A stretch of DNA of 64,000 bases from Aspidiotus rigidus. Taxonomy: Eukaryota; Arthropoda; Insecta; Hemiptera; Diaspididae. Every line of letters starts with the position of its first letter. Within the stretch, counting starts at the first letter, position 1. Below are positions 1-9,775 of the stretch, piece after piece. A model generated the notes under the pieces. That model saw only the letters and a list, made by a program, of their open reading frames with translations. It ran no database searches and was not told the origin of the DNA. The stretch is from contig JAVHKY010000005.1 of assembly GCA_035079385.1 (NCBI GenBank), forward strand, positions 186,001 through 250,000, given 5' to 3'. The position numbers and the translations under genes were made by a program.

Positions 1-1710
1 AGTCAAATAGGATTTGGTACTGAAAATTCAAGGAAGCCTAGACTTAGATAAAGCTAGTATAAAGAAGGCCTAGACGTAAAATAAGCCTAGTATAATGTAG
101 TTTGAAAGTCCAAGTTTTTCTCAAATCTCGAGCTATTTATGATAGGAGGGAGACTTCGGAAAATTTGTCCCCTATCATATATATCATATATGGCGCGAGA
201 TTCGAAATTTTTTCCAAGTCCCCCTCCTATCATATATGGCTCGAGGGTCGAAATTTTTTCTAAGTCCCCCTCCTATCATATATTCTCGAGAGTCGAAATT
301 TTTCCAAGTTTTTCGCTGGACGGCGCACAGCGCACGCCAGATTTCTCAAATAGCCCCCCATAAAACAGGTTCCCTGTTAAAAAACGACGGCTTCCTTAAC
401 GAAGCTAAACGAGGAACGCAGGGAACCTGTTTTATGAGTCGAATGGGATTTGGTATTGAAAATTCAAGGAAGCCTAGACCTAGATGAAGATAGTATAAAG
501 AAGGCCTAGACCTACTGTAAGCCTATCATAATATAGTTTGAGAATCTAAATTTTTCTCGCTCGAGAGACGAAATTTTTCTGAGTCCCCCTCCTATCATAT
601 ACGGCTCGAGAGTCGAAATTTTTCTAAGTTTTTCGCTGGGCGGCGCACGGCGGACGCCAGATTTCTCAAATAGCCCCCCATAAAACAGGTTCCCTGTTAA
701 AATTTCGACCCTCGAGCCATATATGATAGAGAGGGACTTGAAAAAATTTCGACTCTCGAGCTATATTATGATAGGAGAGGGACTTGGAAAAAATTTCGAC
801 TCTCGAGCTATAGATGATAGGAGGGGGGACTTAGAAAAAATTCGACTCTCGCGCCATATATGACAGGAGAGGGACTTGGAAAAAATTTCGAATCTGAAGC
901 TATATATGATAGAAGAGGGACTTGGAAAACTTTTGACTCTCGAGCTATATATGATAAGGGACAAATTTTCCCAAGTCTCCCTCCTATCATAAATAGCTCG
1001 AGATTTGAGAAAAACTTGAACTTTCAAACTACATTATACTAGGCTTTTTTTTACGTCTAGGCCTTCTGTATACTAGCTTTATCTAGGCTTCCTTGAATTT
1101 TCAATACCAAATCCTATTTGACTCATAAAACAGGTTCCCTGCGTTCCTCGTTTAACTTCGTTAAGGAAGCCGTCCTTTTTCTAAGTTTTCGCTGGACGGC
1201 GCACGGCGTACGCTAGATTTCTCAAATAGCCCCCCATAAAACAGGTTCCCTGTTAAAATTTCGAGTCCCGAGCCATATATGATAGGAGAGGGACTTAGAA
1301 AAATTTCGACTCTCGAGCTATATATGATATGAAAGGAACTTGGAATATATAGCTGGAGATTCGAGAAAAATTTAGACTCTCAAACTATGTTATACTAGGC
1401 TTATAGTAGTTCTAGCCCTTCTTTATGCTAGCTTTATCTAGGTCTAGGCTTTCTTGAATTTTCAATACCAAATCCCATTTGACTCATAAAACAGGTTCCC
1501 TGCGTTCCTCGTTTAACTTCGTTAAGGAAGCCGTTGTTTTTCTAAGTCCCCCTCCTATCATATATGGCTCGAGAGTCGAAATTTTTCCAAGTCGCTCTCC
1601 TATCATATGTGGCTCGACAGTTGAAATCTTTCCAAGTTTTTTGCCGGACGGCGGACGGCGCACGGCAAATTTCTGAAAAAGCCCCCCATAGAACAGGTTC
1701 CCTGTTAAAA
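1..1710. repeat. Cluster of HINE-like family A repeats with ~45-bp minisatellite
   Basis: This stretch is built from variants of one ~45-bp unit with the core TCCAAGTCCCCCTCCTATCA followed by a TATATGGCTCGAGAGTCG-like half, in both orientations. It also holds repeated copies of the short sequence ACAGGTTCCCTGTTAAAA and of its inverted partner CAGGGAACCTGTTTTATG. Beside the partner lies a hairpin-forming stretch (TTCCTTAACGAAGC/TTCGTTAAGGAA) at about 388-425, 1140-1172 and 1505-1535. Subterminal inverted repeats, a central minisatellite and an end hairpin resemble Helitron-associated DINE/HINE elements. Bases ~1-330 and ~700-1130 are inverted copies of each other. The small reading frames here are translated repeat, not genes. 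Confidence 0.7.
381..1174. mobile_element. Two family A elements joined tail to tail (inverted pair)
   Basis: Hairpin-bearing ends lie at both outer edges: about 385-433 in forward orientation, and about 1126-1172 in reverse. Both are attached to a CAGGGAACCTGTTTTATG block and a stretch related to GGGATTTGGTATTGAAAATT. Between them sit minisatellite units that switch orientation near 700, where AACAGGTTCCCTGTTAAAA occurs. This is a composite of two copies or one long foldback. The exact insertion boundaries and any target-site duplication could not be fixed by eye. Confidence 0.5.
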
Positions 1711-2378
1711 TTCTTGAAGCTCATTGTAAGGAACGTTGGCCTTGACAAGTAGCTCTCCCATACGCTGGATAGTAGCAGCCTTAGGAATATTCGGGAGTAG
1801 ACCAACAACATCAAACGAGCAGATGGTCGTTCCCGGGGGAGGACTTATGTCAGTTAAAGATGCCGAGGAGATTCGAAATCAATGCAATGTTTTAGCCATC
1901 GGTCCAGGAATTTAGAAAGGAGGTAGGTAGGAGAGGAAATGAATGAGACCACGAGTCGCATCCGGTATTATTCTTATGCACTTTAGGCACCCCGTAAGGA
2001 AGGGGGGCGTGGGATTAGGAACAAGGAGGGCTTTTTCATAGCTGGAGTTTTGATAATAGCCTCACACTTGTTGATGGAACTCCTAACTTCTTTAACATGC
2101 TTAAGAAAACTGAAATTCTCACTCTCTTTGGCACCACATTGCTGGAGCACTTCGTGGACCTCAGAAGCATAGGCGGATGTCTCCATCACCACAACAGCAT
2201 TGCCCAAGTCAGCCTTAGTGACGATTAAATCTCATTCCTCAATCTTCCTCTTATCACTCTTCCCAATTTGTTACTTATGCGAGGGAGGGGGTTATTGCGG
2301 ACTATTTCAGTACAAACTTTTTGGGTAATAAAACCAGGACCAATTTTCACAGCGAGATCCGCAACAACATCCTCCCTT
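1711..2378 (-). pseudogene. Penelope-like RT fragment, internal piece, broken
   Basis: Read on the minus strand, this matches the N-terminal and early RT part of the Penelope-like element at about 26,060-26,745. Shared protein blocks include GNAVVVMETSAY, VHEVLQQCGAKES and the FDVVGL(L/F)PNIP block around RT motif A. Both ends are missing, and frameshifts and small indels interrupt the frame, for example around 1,880-2,000. It directly abuts a family A end at 1,710, so it either inserted there or was cut by the repeat. No complete RT or endonuclease domain remains, so it is an inactive relic. Confidence 0.85.
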
Positions 2379-4844
2379 CTGAACATTCCTTTTTACGCAA
2401 TTATGGATAATCGTAACTTGGAAGAACTCTCTTACGTGGATTGTATTAAGACCTTCACTTTCTCGTCACTGATAAGAATAGTCGATACTAGCGCTGCACG
2501 GCTTGAATAGGAAGCAATTTTAGCACGCACTCTCAATAATCATTTTTCAATTCTTATTGAGATATTTTACTATTGTATTCCTCTTAATCTTAATAATTTT
2601 AAAAAAAGGAAAACAAACTAATTATCGTCAAGCGCCCACAACCTTTTCCTCGTCCCCTTGAGGAAACAACTATTGGCGATATAGCTACAGCAGGAAGAGA
2701 CGTACCAAAAAAAAAAACTGAGGATCATTCAATCCGAAACTAAACTACCAATGTCTAACTAGTTGTAGTACGCAAAAGCAAAAAAGTCTCCAATGGTCCA
2801 TTCAAGATTCATCGTTTTGGCTATCAACGACGCATTTTCGTGGGATTGCCAAAATTTGCGAGAAATGCCTGCAGTAAACAAGAAGTATAGTAAAGCAACA
2901 ATACGATTGGTATTCATGATACTTTGATCGCGCAGAAAAAAAAAACGAATAGAAAATGGTGGTATAAAAAATATTGTCCTCGTCCTTCCCTTGTCTAGAT
3001 ACATATTCTCATATCAAATGCAGTTATGTCATCGATTTTTTGCAATTGCGTCAATAAAATAACGGTGAAGGACGATTCTGCAGATCTATATATGCCCATG
3101 AATGTAATGAGAAAAAACCCGAAATATTTCCTGGAGTTCATCGTCTCTGTACCATGGAAAATTACGAACGCGTATTATACAGGAACATCCACAATTTTTA
3201 ATGCATCTTTACATCCGAGCGTATGGTTTTACCTTAAACCAGTCCGCATGTCTCGCACTCTCGATTCTCGCCGCCTGCATAAATAATATTCAGAACACTG
3301 GCTGGTTCATTAGGCCGTAAATAACCGCCGGCTAATCGAGTGTACAGAAGTTGTTCCATAGAAGAAAATTACGATTATGTAAGAATCTGTAGATTCTTCC
3401 CAAACCAGTTGTACGTTGTGGATACGTCACATACTGTATATACACAACTCTTACTGTAAACTGCACTACGGGTTAGATCATTCGCACCAGAAAGTTCTAT
3501 GACATTCGACCAATCCTGTCTCCCACTAACTTCTATCACACCGTGTATGCGATTATTTACTTACCGGTGTTCTACTGCCCTTAAGTCATTCGTGCTCGAA
3601 CCAGTTAAGTAATACGGACAAAATATACCTCTCAAATTTGCCATAATTCGACCGGCGAAGACAAAATAGTCGATTCTTTTAATAGAATTATTTTCAAAAT
3701 TTGTTTAGATAAGATCGTAGACAGAATTCGGTGTTGCGGTTGAGTCGTAAAAAAATAGAGATTTCTCGTATTTGTGAAATCAAAATTTTCAGGGCAAAAA
3801 GATAATCAAAATGTTTCCCTATAATTTTTAAAAATTGATTTGTTTTTCTCCAAATCGTACATAATCTTACGATTTCGCTGTACGAAAACACATTAAAAAT
3901 CGTTAAAGTCACTTTCATACCTCCTCGCTACCGGAAGAGCCTAGTGCGATTTTTTTTGATGCCGTATCACTGTTAGATGTATATTGATAAGGTGCGTAAT
4001 TTTCATTAGACGAATCGTATTACGCGTCGTGCTTTTTTCTAATATCTCCGCTCGAAGAGCTTTTAAAAATATCGCTTAGCAGTCTCATGATAATGAGTCT
4101 CACTCTATGTTGCGCAAGTCAACAATTATATGCACCGATCGTGGTCAAAATATAACAATTACGAAGATCTTTAAATTTAAATTTTCTTTCGCGTACGATA
4201 CTGCTTAATGTGTATTTAATTATCAAGTGTATGTGATAGATATATATATGGCTTGAACGTCCACGTGAAAATATGTATTGCGTTGTTTTCGCTCAACTCG
4301 GATCTATGAGGAGACTTGGACGTTGGAGGAGAGGGAATTATTATCGCCAGAGAAGAAAAACCCAATGATAATATCGCACAGTACTTAAACACTTTCTACT
4401 AAAATAGATTTTTGTAATTCAAATTTCGATTGTAATATCATTCCATGTTCCTCCCGGAATCCTTACCCTGAGCTTATTTCAAGAACAAGTTTGTGGGAAA
4501 AAAAAACTTACGTAGCACCATCCGTAAATAACACCGACTGCGATAATTATTGTCAAACTTTGTGTTTGTTTATATCTTGCCACTCAAGATCATCGAATGG
4601 ACGTATTCTCCAAATTTCAATTTGATCCTTCATACGAAACTTATGAATGTTTTCTAGTTATGACGCTGTTAATGGACCTTTTAACGGGTGACGTCTCACT
4701 GTGCAAAATTCTTGACAGCTCTGAAGTATTGATACCCGGTTTGTAATACATCTACGTTTGATTTTATATTCTTTTGCCTATACCGTGCCTTAGTGATCTG
4801 AACTGGGGATGAAACTGATTTCTTGCCACGAGTGCAGAACGGAG
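2379..4844. other. No recognisable gene
   Basis: AT-rich sequence with only short unsupported reading frames on both strands. No domain, tRNA fold, long tandem array or terminal inverted repeat was recognised. It could be intergenic or intronic. Bases 2,404-2,430 read MDNRNLEEL, resembling the MDSRNLKER start of the Penelope tail at 28,047. They may belong to the Penelope fragment just to the left. Confidence 0.5.
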
Positions 4845-5150
4845 AAGGACCCGACGAAATTTCGTCAATTCCTGGGAAGACGCAACTCTGTTCCGAAGAT
4901 GGCGCAGTATGACGTCAGCGTGAATAAGGAGGGATGCCTAAAAACTTGAATAAAACGCTATAATAAATTTACAAAATTATGACTTCAGTGCGAGTCATGA
5001 CTTCTGTATTTTGCTAAAAAAAAAAAAACTGTAAGTGTGTCATTTTCAAAAACTTTGAATCAAGTCTCCAAACATCAGTTATTTTGTTCAATTGATTAAT
5101 TGATTTGATCAGAATGAACTTTCAAGAATTATAATTGAAAAGAGAATCTT
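4845..5150 (+). repeat. Interspersed repeat B, copy 1
   Basis: This segment matches the reverse complement of about 43,885-44,235 over some 300 bases with small indels. Recognisable shared blocks are the CCCGACGAAATTTCGTC-like start, the GACGTCAGCGTGAA segment, TTATGACTTCAGTGCGAGTC and the end block TGATCAGAATGAACTTTC. No open frame or long terminal inverted repeat was found, so it is a short non-coding mobile repeat of unknown class. A Penelope fragment begins immediately at its right end. Confidence 0.75.
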
Positions 5151-5151
5151 T

Positions 5152-5866
5152 GGAATATACAGGAAAGATACTACGACCGACGTTTTAGTCCACGGAGCGT
5201 CATTCTGTCCCATTGCTCATAAGCTGGCTGCTTTTAATAGCCTAGTTCACAGACTGACTCGTATCCCTTTGAATCAGGTTGCCTTCAAGAAAGAATTACA
5301 ATAAAACACCTGGCTAGAGTGAAGGGGGTCGATGACGACGTTGACGTGATGATTCGGTTGATTCTACCACCTCCCTCCCCCGAGACATGATCTTTGATCG
5401 TCGTATGTGTTGGATCAGTCTCCCTTTCCTGGGTAAGTTCCCTTCAACTGAGTCGGGCCCTCCGCCCGTTTGGTTTCAGACCAGCTTTTTACAACCCTAA
5501 CACTGTTTAAGGGTTGTCTGTGAGGCTGAAGGACCCCATACACATTGATGAGAGGAGCGGTGTTTATAAGATGGAATGCAGGGATTGTAGAGGTTCTTAT
5601 ATTGGAGATGAAGGTGAGAGTAGCTGAGTACCTGAAGTCTTGGAGTAAGGGACCTTTTGGGGAATCAGCTTTTGCTGATCACCTAATAAACAGCGGCCAC
5701 AGTTCCGTGAGAGATCGGAAAGGCTCCTCCATAAGGAGAACTCCTACCGTAAATGTATCGCCCTCGAAGACATAGAGATAATGCGTCACTTCAACACTGA
5801 TGGCATCACTGTACTTAACTCGTATATTCCGGAAGATGGCTTGATCGAACTTGTTTATGACTCACT
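5152..5866 (+). pseudogene. Penelope-like element 3' fragment (GIY-YIG end), broken
   Basis: Matches the last ~720 coding bases of the Penelope-like element at 27,115-27,870, beginning at the block encoding the GIYRKDTTTD segment and ending just before the stop. It keeps parts of the linker (RIPLNQ, AFKKEL) and of the C-terminal block (HLINSGHS-like, LNSYIPEDGLIELVYDS). Frameshifts occur near 5,300 and 5,350. In the endonuclease, a short deletion removes the ETSRQKK stretch right after YIG, so the nuclease core is destroyed. The RT domain is absent. This is a dead 5'-truncated copy. Confidence 0.88.
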
Positions 5867-5889
5867 TCAGTCTTGTGCAAAAACACAAA

Positions 5890-6314
5890 ATGTTAGATGT
5901 ATACTTCAAATCTAGAAAATTTGTATCTCAATTTCATCTTCAGTGGGCGCCTCTACCCAACTTTCTAGGACTTTTTTGAGCTGAATTATGGACCAAAATG
6001 TGTCCAAAATTGACCAATTTGCCAAGATTTTCGAAATAAAAAATTGGAAATTTCCCGACTTTTAAGCTTCATAGGGTTCTTCAGGTATTTGTTTCGGAAT
6101 CAGAGTTAAATTTCACTTTCAAGTCGAGTAAAATAATGGAAGTTTAAACGATATTTAAATTTTGAGAATTTTGGCAGATATGTCAATTTTTGGAACATTT
6201 TCGTTAATAACTCAGCTCAGAAAAGTTGTAGAGAGTTGTGTAGAGGCGCAAATTGAAGATAAGGTTAAGATACAAATTTCGTAAATTTGAAGTATTTGAA
6301 GTATACATTTAACT
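5890..6314. mobile_element. Palindromic miniature element (~425 bp)
   Basis: The ends are inverted copies of each other. The left arm begins about 5,890 with ATGTATACTTCAAAT, and the right arm ends about 6,314 with ATTTGAAGTATACAT. Similarity extends inward through a GGCGCCTCTAC / GTAGAGGCGC block to roughly 65-70 bases per arm. No protein is encoded. It looks like a foldback-type non-autonomous DNA element. The class is not determined, because a flanking duplication could not be seen. Confidence 0.65.
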
Positions 6315-6319
6315 TTTCG

Positions 6320-6964
6320 CGGTTTAATGCTGGAACAGATTTAGTGCACAGTCCCATCCATCTTTTGGCCTCACCTTGTACACCTCGAAAAAAATTTTTT
6401 TTAATTTTCGTTCTCGGTCCTTTCCCTTCAGTGGTTCAAATTTTTCAAAAATCCACTTTCTCATGCATAAAGTACACAGCCCTGCTACCATACAGAGCTT
6501 GGAAGTCGACTTTTTTCTGTTTTTCCGGACGGCGTCGGACTTTTTTCCCAAATGACCCCCCTCTCCCATGAAACAGGTTCCTGATTGAACCTGCTGCAGT
6601 CCACATCATTTTGCTTTCATAGCCTACAACAATGTGGGAATAAACCTTAAGACTGTTTCAAAATGGAACACATAATTATACGACATTATGCATACTTTTT
6701 AGAACGTGAAATTTCCATCACATTCACTCATGAGATCAGGTTTAAATACTTCAGATTACCCCCTCTTTCTCGAAACTATCTCCTAAAAATCGCTGAAAGT
6801 CGCTAATTCAAGTCGGTAAAAAGCGCGTGAATGAATGGAAATATAACCTTTGTTGCAGCTCCAGTTTACTATGCAGCGGAAACAGACATAAATTTTGAGA
6901 TTAGGATGAGGGCTTAGACAAGGCAAGAAACATGTAAAAGGATTGACTGCTGAATTCTGCTACA
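6320..6964. repeat. Family A end fragment plus unassigned sequence
   Basis: About 6,360-6,600 contains a diverged family A end: GACGGCGTCGGAC, then CCCATGAAACAGGTTC, as in the units at 1-1,710. The rest, 6,600-6,964, has no recognisable domain or repeat structure. Small frames on both strands here overlap repeat sequence and are not supported as genes. Confidence 0.45.
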
Positions 6965-7034
6965 GTACTAGAATGAAGAATGAACTAAGAGAAAATCACG
7001 TTCCTGCTTTGCGGCTTCAGTTCTTCATTTTTCC

Positions 7035-7416
7035 CAGGGTTGCGAAAAATTAAGTTTTTTTTTAAAAAGAACAAAAAATGCGTTTTTTTGTTTTTAGTTT
7101 AAAACGTTTCTTCTGTTTAAAACATGTTGAAAATTGATATGTTCTCTTCAGAGTTTGAAACAGTATTTTAAACACGTTTAAAACGGCATTTCTATACAAA
7201 TTTTGTTTATTTTGTTGTTTTCGTGCGCTTAGGCCTATTGCAAGGTTTCTCCAGATTTTTTCCTTAGACACGTGCGTTTTCTTGTGCGTGAGTACGCGTG
7301 ACTTTGAATTCATGACGTGCCATCCATGTTTAAAACTTCTTTTTCTCAAGTTCCAATATTTAGAACATATTTCAAACACTGTTTAAAACAATTTTGTTTA
7401 AATCATTGCAACCTTG
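7035..7416. mobile_element. hAT-type miniature element with 8-bp target duplication
   Basis: This 382-bp segment interrupts the left arm of the palindrome. It begins CAGGGTTGC and ends GCAACCTTG (9-bp inverted ends, one mismatch). The flanking 8-mer ATTTTTCC is exactly duplicated at 7,027-7,034 and 7,417-7,424, while the uninterrupted right arm holds the site once. An 8-bp duplication with CAGGG-type ends is typical of hAT elements. The interior carries many GTTTAAAAC-type motifs and has no transposase frame, so it is non-autonomous. Confidence 0.8.
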
Positions 7417-7505
7417 ATTTTTCCCCCAGCGTGATGAAAAAAAATGTAAACAAACTCGGAGGCGTGAAAGCCCCCCCCCCCCCTCAACAAGAATGAAAAC
7501 AAACG

Positions 7506-7885
7506 TTGAACGCAACCAACTCTGCGTATACTCTCTTCTTATTCTGCCATACAAAGGTAAAATGACGCATATGCAAATAATGAATACAGGAAAAAGAGAC
7601 TATATCAAGTATACCCATAACCTCTTTTCCTTGTATTCATTATCTGCAAATACATCAATTTACCTTGGTACGGCAGTATTCCAATGAGTGTCGGCAGTGT
7701 TCCAATAAGTATCGATGGTACCTTTGAAAAATCCATCCAAGTTAGAACCAAAAGTTGGGCTCTGGCTCAAGGGTCCAGCTCCAGAGCAAAACAATTTCGG
7801 AGCCTGTTCAGCCACAGCTGAGAGAAAGGTCCCCGACTGCTCTGGCTCCTTACTTGCTTTTTAAAGCAGAGTTGGTTGCGTTCAA
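7506..7885. mobile_element. Miniature inverted-repeat element with ~20-bp TIRs
   Basis: Perfect inverted ends TTGAACGCAACCAACTCTGC (7,506-7,525) and its complement (7,866-7,885) bound a 380-bp insertion in the palindrome's left arm, absent from the right arm. Inside are a second inverted pair (around 7,555-7,605 and 7,620-7,665) and a short tandem of CGGCAGTRTTCCAAT. There is no coding capacity. The target duplication is ambiguous because the end bases resemble the flanking palindrome sequence, so the superfamily is left open. Confidence 0.7.
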
Positions 7886-9196
7886 GTAAGGCGCTATATG
7901 ATGTAGGTATAATGGACCGCCATCTTGATTTCAGAAAATGTAAACGCAAGAATAACGTCCATAAGAGCCAACGTTGAATTTAAATAAAGTTGCGATTTTC
8001 AATGAAGGATAACTCGAAATCGGCTTGACAGATATTCTTGATATTACCTTTGTTGGAAAGGAAATTTTATGGACAATAAATCATCTCCTCTTCGATTTTT
8101 CGCTAGAAGCATTTTTTTCGGAGTTATCGATTAATAATCGAAACACGTTTTTTCGGCCGTTCTGTGTAACAAGTGTAGTTGTAAGTAGCCGCTATGTACG
8201 ACTCACACTTGTTACGCAGAATGGCCGAAAAAACGTGTTTCAATTATTAATCGATAACTCCGAAAACAATGCGTCTAGCGAAAAATCGAAGAGGAGATGA
8301 TTTGTTGTCCATAAAATTTCCTTTCCAATGAAGGTAATATCAAAAATATCTATCGGGCCGATCTCGAGTTATCCTTCATTGAAAATCACAACTTTATTTA
8401 AATTTAACGTTGGCTCTTATGGATGTTATTCTTGTGTTTACATTTTCTGAAATCAAGATGGCGGTCCATTATACCTACATCATGATATAGCGCCTCAGTT
8501 CAACGGTTGTTTTCGTTCTTGTTGGTGGAGCTACCACACTTCCGAGTTTGTTTGCACTGTCTTCATCACGCTGGGGGAAAAATGAAGAACTGAAGCCGCA
8601 AAGCAAGAACTTGATTTTCTCATGGTTCATTTTTCATTCTAGTACCATTTTTCACGAGATTATTTCACTATTTCCTTCAATTCTAATGTTGTAATATGTA
8701 TATGTTGCATATAGACTGGGTTTTTTGTGATAACAAAATATCGATAAATACTGTGACGTTCACCAGTAACCGAATATCTCTTGACGCCAATAATAAAGAA
8801 CAATTACAAAAACCGAGCTTTATTACTGGTATTGCAAGTTTAACACTTCTAAACACCGTTAAACTGTAACACAATCGCGTTAAAGAATGAGAACACGTTA
8901 ACTATCGCTCTTTGACTATGTAGGTATGGACTAGTACTCCTCCATAAACGCAATATAAAATCCTTGTCCAGGAATGAAGGCGTTTTTTACAGGCAACTTG
9001 ATGTACACCGCGACCGCATTTAGGTACGTTCTCGTTATAACTATACATGTTGACTGTATAGATATATGTTTTCCTGGTATGCGGTCGAGACATATCTGAA
9101 ATAGTATTTTGAAAACACCTTCATTCCTGGACAAATAATAGTTCACGTTACCAGTCCATACCTTTACAGTCAAAGCTATCGCTTTAAGATTACAAC

Positions 9197-9275
9197 TGAA
9201 TCGCTCTATCGGGTAGCTGCCGGCTATTTATAGTCTCACCCTAAATTCCGGAATTCTCGAGATTTCTTCTAGAAC
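9197..9275 (-). promoter_or_regulatory. Heat-shock-type promoter (HSE, TATA, initiator), minus strand
   Basis: Reading the minus strand, GTTCTAGAAG and then CTCGAGAATTCCGGAA (about 9,275-9,245) give alternating TTC/GAA units in nearly the 5-bp phase of heat-shock elements. About 15 bases further on is TATAAATAG (9,232-9,224), and then TCAGTT (A at 9,197), a match to the arthropod initiator, about 35 bases after the first T of the TATA box. That spacing is slightly long. The order is that of a heat-shock gene promoter. No heat-shock protein frame follows on the minus strand, so the transcript, if any, is unknown. Confidence 0.4.
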
Positions 9276-9450
9276 GGCCAACAGGTTATGCAAGAGTCCT
9301 TACAATCAATCAAGCACGTTCCAGGTTGTTCACGCGCATTTGGCGAACTAGTTAAGCAATAAGTGCGCTTCCTTGCGGCGTCTGCTATTATTAGAAGTTT
9401 AGCGGCATGTGCAAGCTTGGTGCTTGTGGCTTCATTGCAGAACGCCACAA

Positions 9451-9716
9451 TACCTTTGATATTTCCAAGCGCAATTTTACTCCCATAAGAAATATACGGG
9501 GAGCAAAGATCAGTATGAAATTAAACAAAAATTAAAAAGGATTGAGGGCAGAAAAGTTTATTTTTATAATGTGTGAGGTAATCAGCTTCCAAAATTGAAC
9601 TTTTAACCCCTCAATTCTTTCTCAATTTTAATTAATACCATATGATCGGTTTGCTTCCTATGTTTTCTTATGGGAAGCAAATTTGCGATTGGAAATATTT
9701 TGGGTACTTTTGCTAC
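9451..9716. repeat. Small palindromic repeat (~266 bp)
   Basis: Arms of about 100 bases (9,451-9,545 and 9,610-9,716) are inverted copies, sharing TACCTTTGATATTTCCAA-like and CCCATAAGAAA..GG.AGCAAA blocks. A diverged partial copy with the same CCCATAAGAAT...AGCAAAGATCA block lies at about 55,290-55,335. It encodes nothing. Confidence 0.6.
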
Positions 9717-9775
9717 TGTAATCACACTGTAATCGATATTTTGTTATCACGAAAAACTCAGTCTATTCTTGCACG

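Larger units (their letters stand above)
6965..8645. mobile_element. Long palindrome (~460-bp arms) carrying two nested insertions
   Basis: The sequence folds back on itself about a centre near 8,187. The inner arms (~7,886-8,175 and ~8,200-8,490) match closely, sharing for example GGACCGCCATCTTGATTTC. The outer arms continue as 7,417-7,510 with ~8,500-8,585, and 6,965-7,034 with ~8,580-8,645 (GTACTAGAATGAA). The left arm is interrupted twice, at 7,035-7,416 and ~7,506-7,885, and the right arm is not. The ancestral element was thus a ~0.93-kb near-perfect palindrome. No protein is encoded. Confidence 0.8.
8711..9766. mobile_element. Inverted-repeat-bounded segment (~1.06 kb)
   Basis: A ~35-bp sequence around TAGACTGGGTTTTTTGTGAT (8,711-8,745) recurs inverted at 9,732-9,766 with only a few differences. 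The interior holds a heat-shock-like promoter on the minus strand, a smaller palindromic repeat (9,451-9,716) and an inverted pair around CCAGGAATGAAGGCG (8,967-8,983 / 9,118-9,135). This could be a composite mobile element or a locus bounded by two insertions. An 80-codon minus-strand frame (8,931-9,173) lies downstream of the promoter, but matches no family I recognise. Confidence 0.5.
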
